Assembly: GCF_030409055.1 (NCBI RefSeq)
Contig: NZ_CP116619.1
Location: 4,605,628-4,669,627, forward strand
Source of the DNA: Trichocoleus desertorum NBK24
GTDB taxonomy: Bacteria; Cyanobacteriota; Cyanobacteriia; FACHB-46
Length of the DNA stretch: 64,000 nucleotides
Reading direction: 5' to 3'
In this document: positions 44,997-55,100 of the stretch, one piece after another
Layout: every line of letters starts with the position of its first letter
How positions within the stretch are numbered: the first letter of the stretch is position 1
Made by a program: the position numbers and the translations under genes
Notes under the pieces: model-generated
The model's input: only the letters and a program-made list of their open reading frames with translations
What the model was told of the DNA's origin: nothing
The model's database searches: none

Positions 44997-45197
44997 CTAG
45001 AGCGCAGGGGGTTTGATGAAGTTAGGCAATAAAACTTGAACTTTTGAGTCGTTGGCGAGTGGGCTAGAGCCAACAGACAATTGAGCTTTTTCAGATGCTT
45101 GGGTATTAGATGCTTGGGTAGAGGAGGCCCAATTGCCTCCTAGAAACAAATTCAGCGAAAAGGTAATGGTAATAGCTAGTAAGAGTTTTTCTGGCAT
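44997..45197 (-). CDS. Small exported protein of unknown function
   Basis: 66 residues from ATG at 45197, with GGAGAG about 6 nt upstream; a GTG five codons earlier is in frame but less likely. The first ~25 residues are a signal peptide (PEKLLLAITITFSLNLFLGGNWASS). The rest is Ser/Ala/Gln-rich with a short hydrophobic end (VQVLLPNFIKPPAL). The segment SSTQASNTQASEKAQ contains a small internal repeat. I recognise no family. It sits alone between sigG and the dnaE operon. Confidence 0.6.
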   Translation of the reverse strand: MPEKLLLAITITFSLNLFLGGNWASSTQASNTQASEKAQLSVGSSPLANDSKVQVLLPNFIKPPAL

Positions 45198-45401
45198 GAC
45201 GGCTCTCCTCACAAAGTAGTTGAGTCAGGGCTACTGAAGTGGAGGGTTGCTGGTTGAATATCGCCCATGCTACCCAAGTCCCTGAATCCGCTGTACAGAT
45301 TTAATGGTTTCTACAGCCTTAACTTTAGGGTGCCCATCAATTACTAAAGGGAGTGCCTCAACTACTAAATAACCATGAAGCAAACAAGAAGTTGTGATGA
45401 A

Positions 45402-45431
45402 GTTTAGGAGCTTTTGGTTTAGGAGCCTTTG
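45402..45431. repeat. 2 x 15 bp tandem duplication across a stop codon
   Basis: GTTTAGGAGCTTTTG (45402-45416) and GTTTAGGAGCCTTTG (45417-45431) are adjacent and match at 14 of 15 bases. The TAA of the minus-strand gene 45419-45751 is at 45421-45419. The 15-nt period repeats the final Thr-Lys-(Gly/Ser)-Ser-stop in frame, giving a second in-frame TAA five codons on. Confidence 0.93.
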
Positions 45432-45751
45432 GTTTTGAGATCAGCCAGCATTAAGTTGATGCGCTCAGCCACATCTGCCTTACCTTCTGGATCGGCGTCA
45501 TATAGAAATACATCCAGAATGAACCAGCGACAGAGGATGGGGTCAATCTGGACTAATTCCAACATGACTCCGTTGATGACTTCGGTCGTCCAATCTCTAG
45601 GCAAGCGCTGGAGTTCATCTCGAATTGCTAAGGCATCTTCTAGATTTTGGCTTTTGTGGGCCGCGATCGCAGATTTAACTACAGCCTCAACCAATTTGTT
45701 GAGACCGATCGCTATATCGGAATTGGGGGAGTTGGGAGGCTGGTCTTCCAA
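45419..45751 (-). CDS. Conserved hypothetical protein downstream of dnaE
   Basis: A 110-residue, mostly helical, acidic protein starting at TTG (no ATG is available; ribosome site weak). GLNKLVEAVVKSAIAAHKSQNLEDALAIRDELQRLPRDW and the later ILCRWFILDVFLYDADPEGKADVAERINLMLADL indicate several helices. I do not recognise a domain. It follows dnaE on the same strand by 89 nt and may be co-transcribed. The end of the gene lies in a 15-bp tandem duplication. Confidence 0.68.
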   Translation of the reverse strand: MEDQPPNSPNSDIAIGLNKLVEAVVKSAIAAHKSQNLEDALAIRDELQRLPRDWTTEVINGVMLELVQIDPILCRWFILDVFLYDADPEGKADVAERINLMLADLKTKGS

Positions 45752-45819
45752 GAGAATTTTTTAGATAGCAATACTTCTGAGCTTAGTACGACTCCCTTAT
45801 TTTTGACCGACATCAACGC

Positions 45820-45853
45820 TAATTTAAGCATTCACCTAATTTAAGCATTCACC
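45820..45853. repeat. Perfect 2 x 17 bp tandem duplication across the dnaE stop codon
   Basis: TAATTTAAGCATTCACC occurs at 45820-45836 and again at 45837-45853, head to tail. The dnaE stop (TAA) is at 45843-45841, inside the second copy in plus-strand order. Reading past it in frame gives ATT AGG TGA, so a backup stop lies two codons on. Confidence 0.95.
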
Positions 45854-48800
45854 AAAGCTGAGGCTCTCGCTTGAAAGCCAGCTTTCGCTAAACCATCCAC
45901 GGTAGCCTGATAATCTTGCACGCGGAACTGTGCCCCTAAGCGTACAAATTGGCGTCGGTTAGGAGCAGAAACGATTGCGACTACTAGAATTTTGGCCTTT
46001 TCCTCGTCACCTCGGTTCTCTAGTAACACTGTTCTAAGGCGATGCTGCGCTTCAATGTCACTAGCTCGTTGGGGGTCAAGCTCTACCATCAGCATCCGGA
46101 CTTCTTCTACAGGCTCGGCATCATCAATGATGAACTGGTTGCGATCGTCGCGGCGATCGACTTTGCCCCAGATCATTAAGCGAGCATCGGGAATAATATA
46201 GGCTTCAATTCGCGCAAAGGATTTGGGAAACACCACGGCCTCTGCTTGCCCCGTCAAATCCTCAATTTGCACAATCGCCATGCGATCGCCTTTCTTGGTG
46301 ACTACGGGCTTGATGTTGGTCAGCATGACGATGGCACTAATGGTCACATCATCGCGCTGCTCACCCAAGTCACAAACATTGATCGGAGCCAAGATTTTGG
46401 CTGATTGTTGCAGCGACTTGAGCGGATGGTCGGAGATGTAGAAACCGAGCAATTCTTTCTCTAACCGTAGCTTTTCCTGCTTCGGAAAATCTTCTACGGG
46501 AGGTGCTTTGGGAGCAGATTCAAAATTAGTTGTAGCTGTGGTATCGGTGCTTTCAGCCGTGGCTCCTCCAAACAAATCGAACAAGTTCCCTTGCCCGATC
46601 GCCCGATCTTTGGCACGTGCTTGCGCCCAATCAATCACGAGTCCTAGGTCTTGAATGAGCTGGTTACGGTTGGAGTTGGGGTCAAAAGCATCCATTGCCC
46701 CGCACTGAATTAAGGCTTCTAAGGCTCGTCGGTTTACAGAGCGAGAATCCACGCGATCGCAGAGATCCGCTAATGATTTAAATGGGCCTCCTTCGTCACG
46801 AGCCGCCAAAATACACTCGATCGCGCCCTGACCTACGTTACGCACCGCTGACAGACCAAATAAAATGCTGGTTTTGAGCGGGGTGAAATCTACGAGCGAT
46901 CGGTTGATGTCCGGTGGCTCTACTTCAATCCCCATACTCAAACAAGTACTGAGGTATTTCTGAACTTTATCCTGGTCGCCACTATTAGCAGTTAATAAAG
47001 CTGCCATGTATTCGACTGGATAATTAGCCTTTAAATAAGCGGTTTGATACGTGACATACCCATAAGCAGTGGAATGGGATTTATTAAAACAGTACTCAGC
47101 GAAAAGTACCATTTGATTGAAGAGTTCTTCAGCAATCTTGGATTTGACACCATTCTTCGTTGAGCCATCCACAAAGATCTCTTGATGCTTCTGCATCTCA
47201 GACATCTTCTTTTTACCCATCGCCCGACGTAGCAAATCCGCTTGTCCCAAAGAGTAACCACCCATATCTTGAGCGATCTTCATGATCTGTTCTTGGTAGA
47301 CCATGATGCCGTAAGTTTCTTTGAGAATTGGCTCTAAAATTTCATGGGCATAATCAATTTGTTCTCGACCATGCTTGCGGTTAATAAACTTAGGGATTAG
47401 ACCTGCATCTAAGGGGCCTGGACGATAGAGAGCCAGAATTGATGAAATGTCTTCCAAGTTAGAAGGTTTTAGATCGCGTACTACCTGACGCATACCAGAA
47501 GACTCTAATTGGAAAATACCTTCTAGTTCACCTTTGGCTAATAAGGAGAAAGCTTTGGGGTCATCCATAGGAAGTTGGTCTGGATCGACTTTTTGGCCGT
47601 GAGTTTGCTCAATTAAGTCAACTGTTTTCTGGATCATCGTCAGATTTCTAAGACCCAGGAAGTCCATTTTTAGGAGGCCAATATTTTCAATATCCTCCAT
47701 GAAATATTGGGTGATTACAGAGCCATCATTGTTGCGCTGTAATGGCACGATTTCATCCAACGGTTGAGCTGAAATCACCACTCCTGCGGCATGCACGCCA
47801 AAGGTTTTGTTCGTGCCCTCGATCCGGATTGCCATATCAATCCAGCGGCGATAGGTGACGGAAGTGTTGAGAATGGTTTGGTTACCATCGTATTTTTCTT
47901 TGAATTCTGGGGCGGGGGTGCCATCTGAAATCATGACTTTGAGCTTGGCAGGCTTACCCCTTGCTACCGGAATGAGCTTTGCCATGCGATCAGATTCACC
48001 GTAGGGGATATCCAATACCCTGGCTACGTCTTTGAGCACCGCTTTTGAGGTCATGCGGTTAAAAGTAATAATTTGGGCCACCCGGTCTTCACCATATTTG
48101 CGAGTGACATATTCCAGCATTTGATCACGCTTTTCGATGCAGAAATCGGTATCAATATCAGGCATTGACTTCCGTTCTGGATTCAAAAATCGCTCAAATA
48201 GTAAGCCGTGATGTACCGGATCAATATTTGTAATTTTGAGGGCGTAAGCTACTAAGGAACCTGCTGCGGAACCACGTCCTGGCCCGACTGGAATCCCACT
48301 ATCCCTTGCGTACTTAATGTAGTCCCAAACCACTAGGAAGTAATTAGGAAATCCCATTTGCTGGAGCATTTCTAGCTCATACTCCAACCGTTCTTTATAG
48401 GTAGAAGGTATTTCTTGCCGAGACTCACAGCCCAGTCGCTGTAATAAACCTTCCCAGGTTACATGCTCCAAATAAGTATCAGGAGTATGGCCTTCCGGAA
48501 CTGGGTAGTTTGGTAAGGGATCTTTTCCTAAAATGTCGTAAGGTTCTACTTTTTCAGCTACTTCTAGAGTGGTCGCGATCGCCTCTTCAATCACTGCATC
48601 GGGTAAATGATCTTGAAAGAGTTGCCGCATTTCATCGGCTGATTTTAGATACTCGGTACCGCTATAGCGCAGCCGTTTATCTTCAGAAATGAGCTTGCCC
48701 GTTTGAATACATAGCAGTGCATCATGGGCTTCGACATCAAAGCAAGAAATAAAATGAGAGTCGTTGGTGGCGACAATTTTGATATCTAACTCACGAGCAA

Positions 48801-49377
48801 TTTTGATGATTTCAACATTGACGATGCGATCTTCAGTAGAACCATGATCTTGAATTTCGAGATAGTAATCCTCGCCAAACAGATCTTTATACCACTGGGC
48901 TACTCGACGTGCGACTTCGGGTTTGCCTTGCATAATGGCTTGCGGCACTTCTCCACCTAAGCAAGCACTCGTAACAATCAACCCTTCGTGATATTGCTCT
49001 AGTAAGTCTTTGCTAATGCAAGGGCGGGAAAAAATTCCTTTTCCTTGTACGCCCTTGAGGTGAGAGATCGTGGTGAGTTTTACTAGATTTTTATAGCCCT
49101 GAGTGTTTTTGGCGAGCACAACTTGGTGATAACGAGGACGACGCTCTTGCTTCTCAATGTCGCCGTTGATCACATACATTTCGTTGCCAATGATCGGCTT
49201 GATATTTTTGCCACGACAAACTTTAATCAGTTCGATCGCCCCATACATGACTCCGTGATCCGTCAGTGCGATCGCGGGCATACCGAGTTCCAAGGCGCGA
49301 TCGATGAGGGCGGGTAACTGACTGGCTCCGTCGAGCAAGCTGTAGTCACTATGAATATGTAGGCCAACGAAAGACAT
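45841..49377 (-). CDS. dnaE: DNA polymerase III alpha subunit, undivided and intein-free
   Basis: 1178 residues from ATG at 49377 ([18 protein letters not shown]); a GTG at 49392 is an alternative. The PHP domain comes first, with [11 protein letters not shown] and ALTDHG. The C-family polymerase core has [15 protein letters not shown] and [14 protein letters not shown] helix-hairpin-helix region and a C-terminal OB fold (about 985-1060) follow. It is the main replicative polymerase. Many cyanobacteria split dnaE with a trans-splicing intein between the Tyr and Cys of [10 protein letters not shown]; here that site (Cys763, near 47091) is uninterrupted and the gene is whole. GatA-type neighbours are far away. 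Confidence 0.97.
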   Translation of the reverse strand: MSFVGLHIHSDYSLLDGASQLPALIDRALELGMPAIALTDHGVMYGAIELIKVCRGKNIKPIIGNEMYVINGDIEKQERRPRYHQVVLAKNTQGYKNLVKLTTISHLKGVQGKGIFSRPCISKDLLEQYHEGLIVTSACLGGEVPQAIMQGKPEVARRVAQWYKDLFGEDYYLEIQDHGSTEDRIVNVEIIKIARELDIKIVATNDSHFISCFDVEAHDALLCIQTGKLISEDKRLRYSGTEYLKSADEMRQLFQDHLPDAVIEEAIATTLEVAEKVEPYDILGKDPLPNYPVPEGHTPDTYLEHVTWEGLLQRLGCESRQEIPSTYKERLEYELEMLQQMGFPNYFLVVWDYIKYARDSGIPVGPGRGSAAGSLVAYALKITNIDPVHHGLLFERFLNPERKSMPDIDTDFCIEKRDQMLEYVTRKYGEDRVAQIITFNRMTSKAVLKDVARVLDIPYGESDRMAKLIPVARGKPAKLKVMISDGTPAPEFKEKYDGNQTILNTSVTYRRWIDMAIRIEGTNKTFGVHAAGVVISAQPLDEIVPLQRNNDGSVITQYFMEDIENIGLLKMDFLGLRNLTMIQKTVDLIEQTHGQKVDPDQLPMDDPKAFSLLAKGELEGIFQLESSGMRQVVRDLKPSNLEDISSILALYRPGPLDAGLIPKFINRKHGREQIDYAHEILEPILKETYGIMVYQEQIMKIAQDMGGYSLGQADLLRRAMGKKKMSEMQKHQEIFVDGSTKNGVKSKIAEELFNQMVLFAEYCFNKSHSTAYGYVTYQTAYLKANYPVEYMAALLTANSGDQDKVQKYLSTCLSMGIEVEPPDINRSLVDFTPLKTSILFGLSAVRNVGQGAIECILAARDEGGPFKSLADLCDRVDSRSVNRRALEALIQCGAMDAFDPNSNRNQLIQDLGLVIDWAQARAKDRAIGQGNLFDLFGGATAESTDTTATTNFESAPKAPPVEDFPKQEKLRLEKELLGFYISDHPLKSLQQSAKILAPINVCDLGEQRDDVTISAIVMLTNIKPVVTKKGDRMAIVQIEDLTGQAEAVVFPKSFARIEAYIIPDARLMIWGKVDRRDDRNQFIIDDAEPVEEVRMLMVELDPQRASDIEAQHRLRTVLLENRGDEEKAKILVVAIVSAPNRRQFVRLGAQFRVQDYQATVDGLAKAGFQARASALVNA

Positions 49378-49629
49378 GGGCGTCTCAACCACAGAGGGAT
49401 GGAGATTAGATTACCGCATATCTAGTGTTCACACCACTAAATTATCTCTATAAGTCTCAATATCTAGTAGGGATTGAGTTACGTTGGGGCACTCTAAGTG
49501 AAAACTTAATTTAAAATAGCCGGATGGCATCCCCCTGAGACAGTTAAAAAATTAATATACAGCCAGCAACTTTGTTGAGGCTGGTGCAATCACTATTAGT
49601 ACCTCACACACAAGCTTCTCACACAAATT

Positions 49630-50856
49630 ATGTTGAATTCCCTGCGGCTTCAATTGGCTGTTTCAGCTACGCTAGCGTTGAGTTCGCTCAGTTCTGTCAG
49701 TCCGGCGATCGCGGCTGCCACGTTTAGTCAACAAGAGGTAGACCAAGGCAAATTTATTGCTGTAGCGGCTCCCTATGGTCAACAAGCTCACCAACTGCTC
49801 ATTTTGGAGCAAGTCTCCAATAAGCGCGCATGTTGGCAAGAAGGTAGCACAGCCGCAAACAGCCCTACTCCCGTAGAACCACTGCTACTGGGCTTTGACT
49901 TTTCAGGGATTTGTGGGCGCAGCACCGACAGTAACGGCTACTCTGTACGGATGGCAGGGCAAGACTTAGGGTTGAAGTATAGTGTGCGAGTGGTCAAACG
50001 CAACAATGAGTTGGTTCTGATTGGGCAACCCAGCCGGGGCCAAAACTTACCGATGTTAGAGATTGGTAGAACCCGTGGCTTAGACTCAGGCTTTGCTAAG
50101 ATTTTCCTCGACCCAGGTTGGCGGTTGAGTAAGCGGGTTTACAACGATCGCCCGCTTGGTCATGTTTACCTCACCAATGATTTGGCTCCAGAGACACTAC
50201 TACCCAGCAACATTGCCACGGGTTCAACGCCGCCTCCTACCATTCCTGCGGTTAGTTCTCCCAAACCTGTGACTTTCCCCCCCACTGGATCGACTCGGCC
50301 TGCCACTGGGCCTGCTCCCCTGCCGACCGTTCGCCCCACTCAGCCAATTGGAATCGTTCGCCCCACTCAACCCGCTGGGGTGATTCCTAAAACCCCAACG
50401 ACTGCCGTTGTCATCCCCGTGCCAGTCCCTCCTCCCCAATCTACGGGTCAGCCCGCAGGTCAGCCTATTAGTCGGCCCATTAGTCAGCCTGTTGGTCAGC
50501 CAACTAGTCAACCTGGTCGGGTGACACCTCAAGTATCCACTTCCCCGGTATCTGTTCCAATTTTGGTTCCACCACCAGAAATTCAAACGAGACCTAGCAC
50601 TTCTAGCGTCAAGCTGCCGACTGTCACACCTGCGCCCAGCATTCCCCCCGTGACTAACTCTAGCCGTCCTCTCCCTAATGGTGACATTAAGGTCACACCT
50701 GTACCCAGCCTGCCGCCTATTAACAGCTCTAACAACGCTCCTAGTAAGGGTGGTTTTGTCGTGCCAACGGTTGGAGAGCCAACCAATAGCCGTACCCAGG
50801 CACCTGCGGCTCCCACGGTTCAAATCAACTTACCAACCGTTACGGTTTATCAATAA
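49630..50856 (+). CDS. DUF3747 secreted protein with proline-rich tail
   Basis: A 408-residue protein. A signal peptide (LRLQLAVSATLALSSLSSVSPAIAAA) is followed by the DUF3747 domain (about 32-185): FSQQEVDQGKFIAVAAPYG, LLILEQVSNKRACW, LLGFDFSGICGRSTDSNGYSVR and VYLTNDL. Two conserved Cys (in RACW and GICGR) may form a disulfide. The rest is Pro/Thr/Ser-rich, with Gln-Pro and Pro-Thr-Val repeats and a probable extended conformation. Found in cyanobacteria; role unknown, probably at the cell surface. A clear terminator follows. Confidence 0.88.
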   Translation: MLNSLRLQLAVSATLALSSLSSVSPAIAAATFSQQEVDQGKFIAVAAPYGQQAHQLLILEQVSNKRACWQEGSTAANSPTPVEPLLLGFDFSGICGRSTDSNGYSVRMAGQDLGLKYSVRVVKRNNELVLIGQPSRGQNLPMLEIGRTRGLDSGFAKIFLDPGWRLSKRVYNDRPLGHVYLTNDLAPETLLPSNIATGSTPPPTIPAVSSPKPVTFPPTGSTRPATGPAPLPTVRPTQPIGIVRPTQPAGVIPKTPTTAVVIPVPVPPPQSTGQPAGQPISRPISQPVGQPTSQPGRVTPQVSTSPVSVPILVPPPEIQTRPSTSSVKLPTVTPAPSIPPVTNSSRPLPNGDIKVTPVPSLPPINSSNNAPSKGGFVVPTVGEPTNSRTQAPAAPTVQINLPTVTVYQ

Positions 50857-50898
50857 GCTAGATTCCTTGTCCATCTCATCTACTGATTCATCTCCTGA

Positions 50899-50948
50899 GG
50901 GGCAGAAAGATTTTTAGAAAAGAATTCGGTCTTCTGCCCCATGTTTTT
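50899..50948 (+). terminator. Rho-independent terminator after the DUF3747 gene
   Basis: GGGGCAGAA (50899-50907) pairs with TTCTGCCCC (50932-50940) as a 9-bp perfect stem around a 24-nt loop, followed by ATGTTTTT. It lies about 43 nt after the stop codon of 49630-50856. Confidence 0.8.
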
Positions 50949-51008
50949 CAGGCTGGTTTGGGTTGCGATTGATATGGTATTGCTATTCCGCTTCACCCGC
51001 TACCCTCC

Positions 51009-52187
51009 ATGCTTGACGATCGCCCAGAATCTCGGCACCCAGAATTTCGGCATTTCATGCTGCAAGAGATCTACGAGCAACCTGATGTGGTTCAGGCTTG
51101 CCTAGCGCAGTATTTCAATTTTGATTGGCTCCAAGATCATGATTGCGATCGCACTTCTAGATCTCCAGTTCAGTTAGGATTGCCTGAATCGATCTATGAC
51201 GATTTAGCAGAGATCCATATCATCGCTTGTGGCACCAGTCTCCATGCCAGTTTAGTTGGGCAATATTGGCTGGAACAGTTGGCAGGTATTCCTACTAGAG
51301 TTCGTTATGCTTCGGAGTTTCGAGAGACTCCGTTTCCCCTCACGGTCAAGACACTTACGATCGCGGTCACGCAATCGGGTGAAACAGCAGATACGCTTAA
51401 AGCCCTGAAATTTGAGCAACAACGACGGTCTCAGCGATCGCAGCTTGATCCAGCCTACCGTCCTCACTTGCTAGGTTTGACAAATCAATCCGCCAGCACC
51501 TTGCACCAACGGGTGGACTACATCCTACAGGCACCTTCCGGGCGGGAAGTGGGAGTGGCCGCAACCAAGAGTTTTGTGGCTCAGCTCATGGTGTTTTATG
51601 CCTTGGCGTTAGATTTGGCGGCTCGACGGCAAACCCTATCCAGCGATCGCATTCATCAACTCCTGAGAGAGCTAGAACGATTGCCTGAAAAGATTGCCCA
51701 GATTCTAGAAGCCGCAGATGCGATCGCTCAACTCGCTAAAGAGTTAGTGGATACCCAGGATTTCATCTTTTTAGCAAGAGGCATTAACTACCCAATTGCC
51801 CTAGAAGGAGCCTTGAAGCTCAAAGAAACCAGCTACATCCACGCGGAGGGATATGCGGCGGGAGAATTTCTACATGGGCCGATCGCGATTTTGGATGAAA
51901 AAGTCGCTGTAGTGGCGATCGCCATGCGAGGGCAAGTGTATGACCAGACCTTAGCGAATCTGCAAAAGGTGAAATCTCGCGGAGCCAAGTTAATTGGCAT
52001 GACCACTCCTGAAAATTCCGAAGCCGCCGCTTTGTTTGATGTCTTGCTGCCGATGCCTGACGTAGATGAATTATTGTCGCCAATCTTGACGATAATTCCC
52101 TTGCAACTCTTGGCCTATTACATCACGGTGTATCGTGGCCTAGATGTCGATCGCCCTCGCGGTTTAACCAAATCTTTGACCACATAA
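51009..52187 (+). CDS. GlmS-like protein: isomerase (two SIS domains) without the glutaminase domain
   Basis: A 392-residue protein equal to the C-terminal two-thirds of glucosamine-6-phosphate synthase. HFMLQEIYEQP starts where GlmS passes from glutaminase to isomerase. SIS domain 1 has IIACGTSLHASLVG and AVTQSGETADT; domain 2 has the KLKE...HAEGYAAGEFLHGPIAI region. Residues matching E. coli GlmS Glu488, His504 and Lys603 are present (LKLKE, FLHGP, LTKS). The Cys1 glutaminase is absent, so it cannot take ammonia from glutamine itself. It may use free ammonia, work backwards as a deaminase, or act on another sugar. No ribosome site is visible. Confidence 0.88.
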   Translation: MLDDRPESRHPEFRHFMLQEIYEQPDVVQACLAQYFNFDWLQDHDCDRTSRSPVQLGLPESIYDDLAEIHIIACGTSLHASLVGQYWLEQLAGIPTRVRYASEFRETPFPLTVKTLTIAVTQSGETADTLKALKFEQQRRSQRSQLDPAYRPHLLGLTNQSASTLHQRVDYILQAPSGREVGVAATKSFVAQLMVFYALALDLAARRQTLSSDRIHQLLRELERLPEKIAQILEAADAIAQLAKELVDTQDFIFLARGINYPIALEGALKLKETSYIHAEGYAAGEFLHGPIAILDEKVAVVAIAMRGQVYDQTLANLQKVKSRGAKLIGMTTPENSEAAALFDVLLPMPDVDELLSPILTIIPLQLLAYYITVYRGLDVDRPRGLTKSLTT

Positions 52188-52196
52188 CGCGCGCTC

Positions 52197-55100
52197 CTAC
52201 TGGCTCAATAGCTGCGTCACTGCACCCAATGCTATTAGTGTAGTTTTCTGAGCCTCCGTTAAACCCATTACCCCTGTGATATTCATCCCTTCGTAGGGTC
52301 GGGGTGGTTGCAGCGTGTGAGCACATATCCCTGTGTCGAGTTGCCAACATTTTACGGTTTCATCTTGGCTACCGCTCCATAGCACTTGGCGCTTGACATC
52401 AAACACCAATGACCATACCCAATTTTGATGACCTGACAAAGTGTTTAAGCACTCGTCGTTGCTTAAACTCCAGATCTTAATTGTTCTGTCAGCGCTACCT
52501 GTGATTAGACAGTTGCTACCCGGATGAAAGAGAATTGCTAGAACTGGACTGGTATGACCTGACAACGTTTTCTCACATTCTCCAGTAGCAACATTCCATA
52601 GCTTGATGGTAAAGTCATCTCCTCCCGTTGCTAGCAGTTGTCCATCTGGGCTAAATGCTACAGACCAAACTCGGTTGGCATGGGCTTGGAGGCTTCTGAG
52701 GCATTGTCCTGTGGCAACATCCCATAGCTGAATCATTTGCTCGTAGCCACCACTTGCCAGCCAGCGACCATCGGGACTAAAAGCGACAGACAGCACTGAG
52801 CTGGAATGACCTACCAATGTCTTGAGACATTCTCCACTGCTGAGATCCCACAGTTTCACCAAGTGGTCGTAGCTACCACTAGCGACTAATTTCCCATCTG
52901 GGCTTAAGGCAGTTGCCCAGACCCAACTGGAATGACCTTGCAGTGTTTTCAGGCATTCTCCAGTTTGGACATTCCAGAGTTTGAGCGTGCGATCTAAGCT
53001 GCCTGTAACCAGGGTTTTCCCATCCGGTGTGAAAGCGACCCCAAAGATCCGGTTGGTATGTCCCCGAAAGATTTTTGTGGGTGGGTTGGCTAAACTGTTC
53101 CCAGAGATAGCCAAGGCGGGAGGTTCTCCATCTGCGGCGTTGAGATTCCACAGCCTCAGGGTTTGGTCTTCATGCCCGCTAGCGAGCCATTGTTGATCTG
53201 GACTCAGAGCGATCGCATAGATCGAATTACTGTGACCCTGAATAGTTTTGGCACATTGACCTGTAGAGATATCCCAAATTCTCGCGGTATGGTCATCTCC
53301 CCCACTAGCGAGTAGATGTCCCTCTGGGTGAAAAGCGACAGACCAGACTCGGTTCGTATGTTTGTGTAAGGTGGTCAGGCATTCTCCTGTGGGGACGTTC
53401 CACAGCTTGACGGTTTGGTCATAGCTACCACTAGCAACCATTTCGCCGTTGGGGCTAAACGCCACAGCCGCTACGGTGCCGATATGTCCCTGGAGAGTTC
53501 TCAGACATTCTCCTGTACTGGCATTCCAAAGCTTTACGGTATTGTCAAAACTGCCGCTGACTATAGTTTGTCCATCCGGGCTGAGCGCCACCGCTTTGAT
53601 CCAATGACTATGAGCCGGGAAGCTTTGGAAACATTCTCCTGTCGCGATCGCCCACAGCTTGATAGTTTGATCTTCGCCTGCACTGGCTAGGGTTTGGCCG
53701 CTGGCATCTGCACTCACCGCCCACACACAGGCCGCATGTCCTTCTAAAACTCGCAGACAATCTCCGGTCTGAATATCCCAAATCCGAATGCTTTGATCGG
53801 CGCTGCTACTAATTAGGATTTGAGCCGCTCCACCCTCTGCATAGGCTGGATTGGGAGCAAAGGCGATCGCTGTGACAATGCTGTGATGTCCGTGCAAGGT
53901 TTTGAGGCATTGCCCTGTCTCTACATCCCACAGCCGCACTGTATGATCTTGCCCACAACTGGCTAAAAATCGGCTGTCCTGGCTAAAAATAACGGCCCAA
54001 ACCCAACTGTTATGCCCCTTGCAAGCGGTTAACTGTTTACCATCTACCGCTCTCCAGATGTGGATATCGCCATTGGTATCGCTAGTTGCTAGGAATTGTC
54101 CCTGGGAGTCCAAGTTCACAGAAGTAATGCCGCCAAAGGTCGCAGCGAACGCACAATCGATGAACTCTGCTTGGGCAAAATTCACCTGATGTAAATTGAC
54201 ATCTTGCAGATAGGCTTGGCGGATCTTTAAACCGGAAAAATCATAACCCGCCAAGTTTGTTTCTAGCTGGCGAAATAAGTTGAGGAGATTACCCCCGCCG
54301 TATCCGACAAAACCAGGTGACTGATGTTGGAGGTAAGCTAGAAGCTGATTGAGTTTTTGTTCGAGTTGTTGTGGCGATCTTAAGGCGGTTAGCGATCGCT
54401 CCATCACAGCCTTTAGGATCACCCGCATCTGGCTTTCGCGGATGTACTCTTTGGCTTGAGCTTTCATCAAGGCATGGCTCAGCAGCAACCGAGGAGAGAC
54501 TGTAACGATCTCCTCACAGACTTGCTCAGTCAGTTTTTCGGTGACATACTCCATCACCACTGGCTGTTGCGTAAACCCCACTGGGCCATTCTCGCCAACC
54601 GTGGTTTTGGCTGTGTCAATTAGACAGCGCCATTTCAACGACTCCAATGTCTGTAGTAATCTGAGCTTCGAGATCTCCGGCACCATATCAGCTGAAATTT
54701 CAGCGGGTGTGACAGGTTCCCGGTTGATAGCCAGCCAGTACATCACCTGGATTTCTATGTCTGACAAACGCTGAAATTGTTGGCTCAGTAAGGTAGCAAT
54801 GCCATTGAAGGCTCCTGTACCCTGGTCGAGAAACGTCGCAATGTCACCAGCAAATAAATCTTGGATGGAAGTGGCGGCAATCTTGAGCGCCAAGGGATTG
54901 CCCCGATAATGTTCAATCAAATGATTTTGATCGGTGTTTGAACCTGCTAATCCTTTCGCTAGTAGAATTTCTTGACCTGCGATCGCTTCTAAGCCAGATA
55001 CCGCTAGTGTTCGGACGAGCAACAGATCTCCTTCTAGTGCTCCTATTTCTTGGGGTTTCTCGCGGCTCGTAATCACCAAGCAACTTTGGTGGGAGATCTC

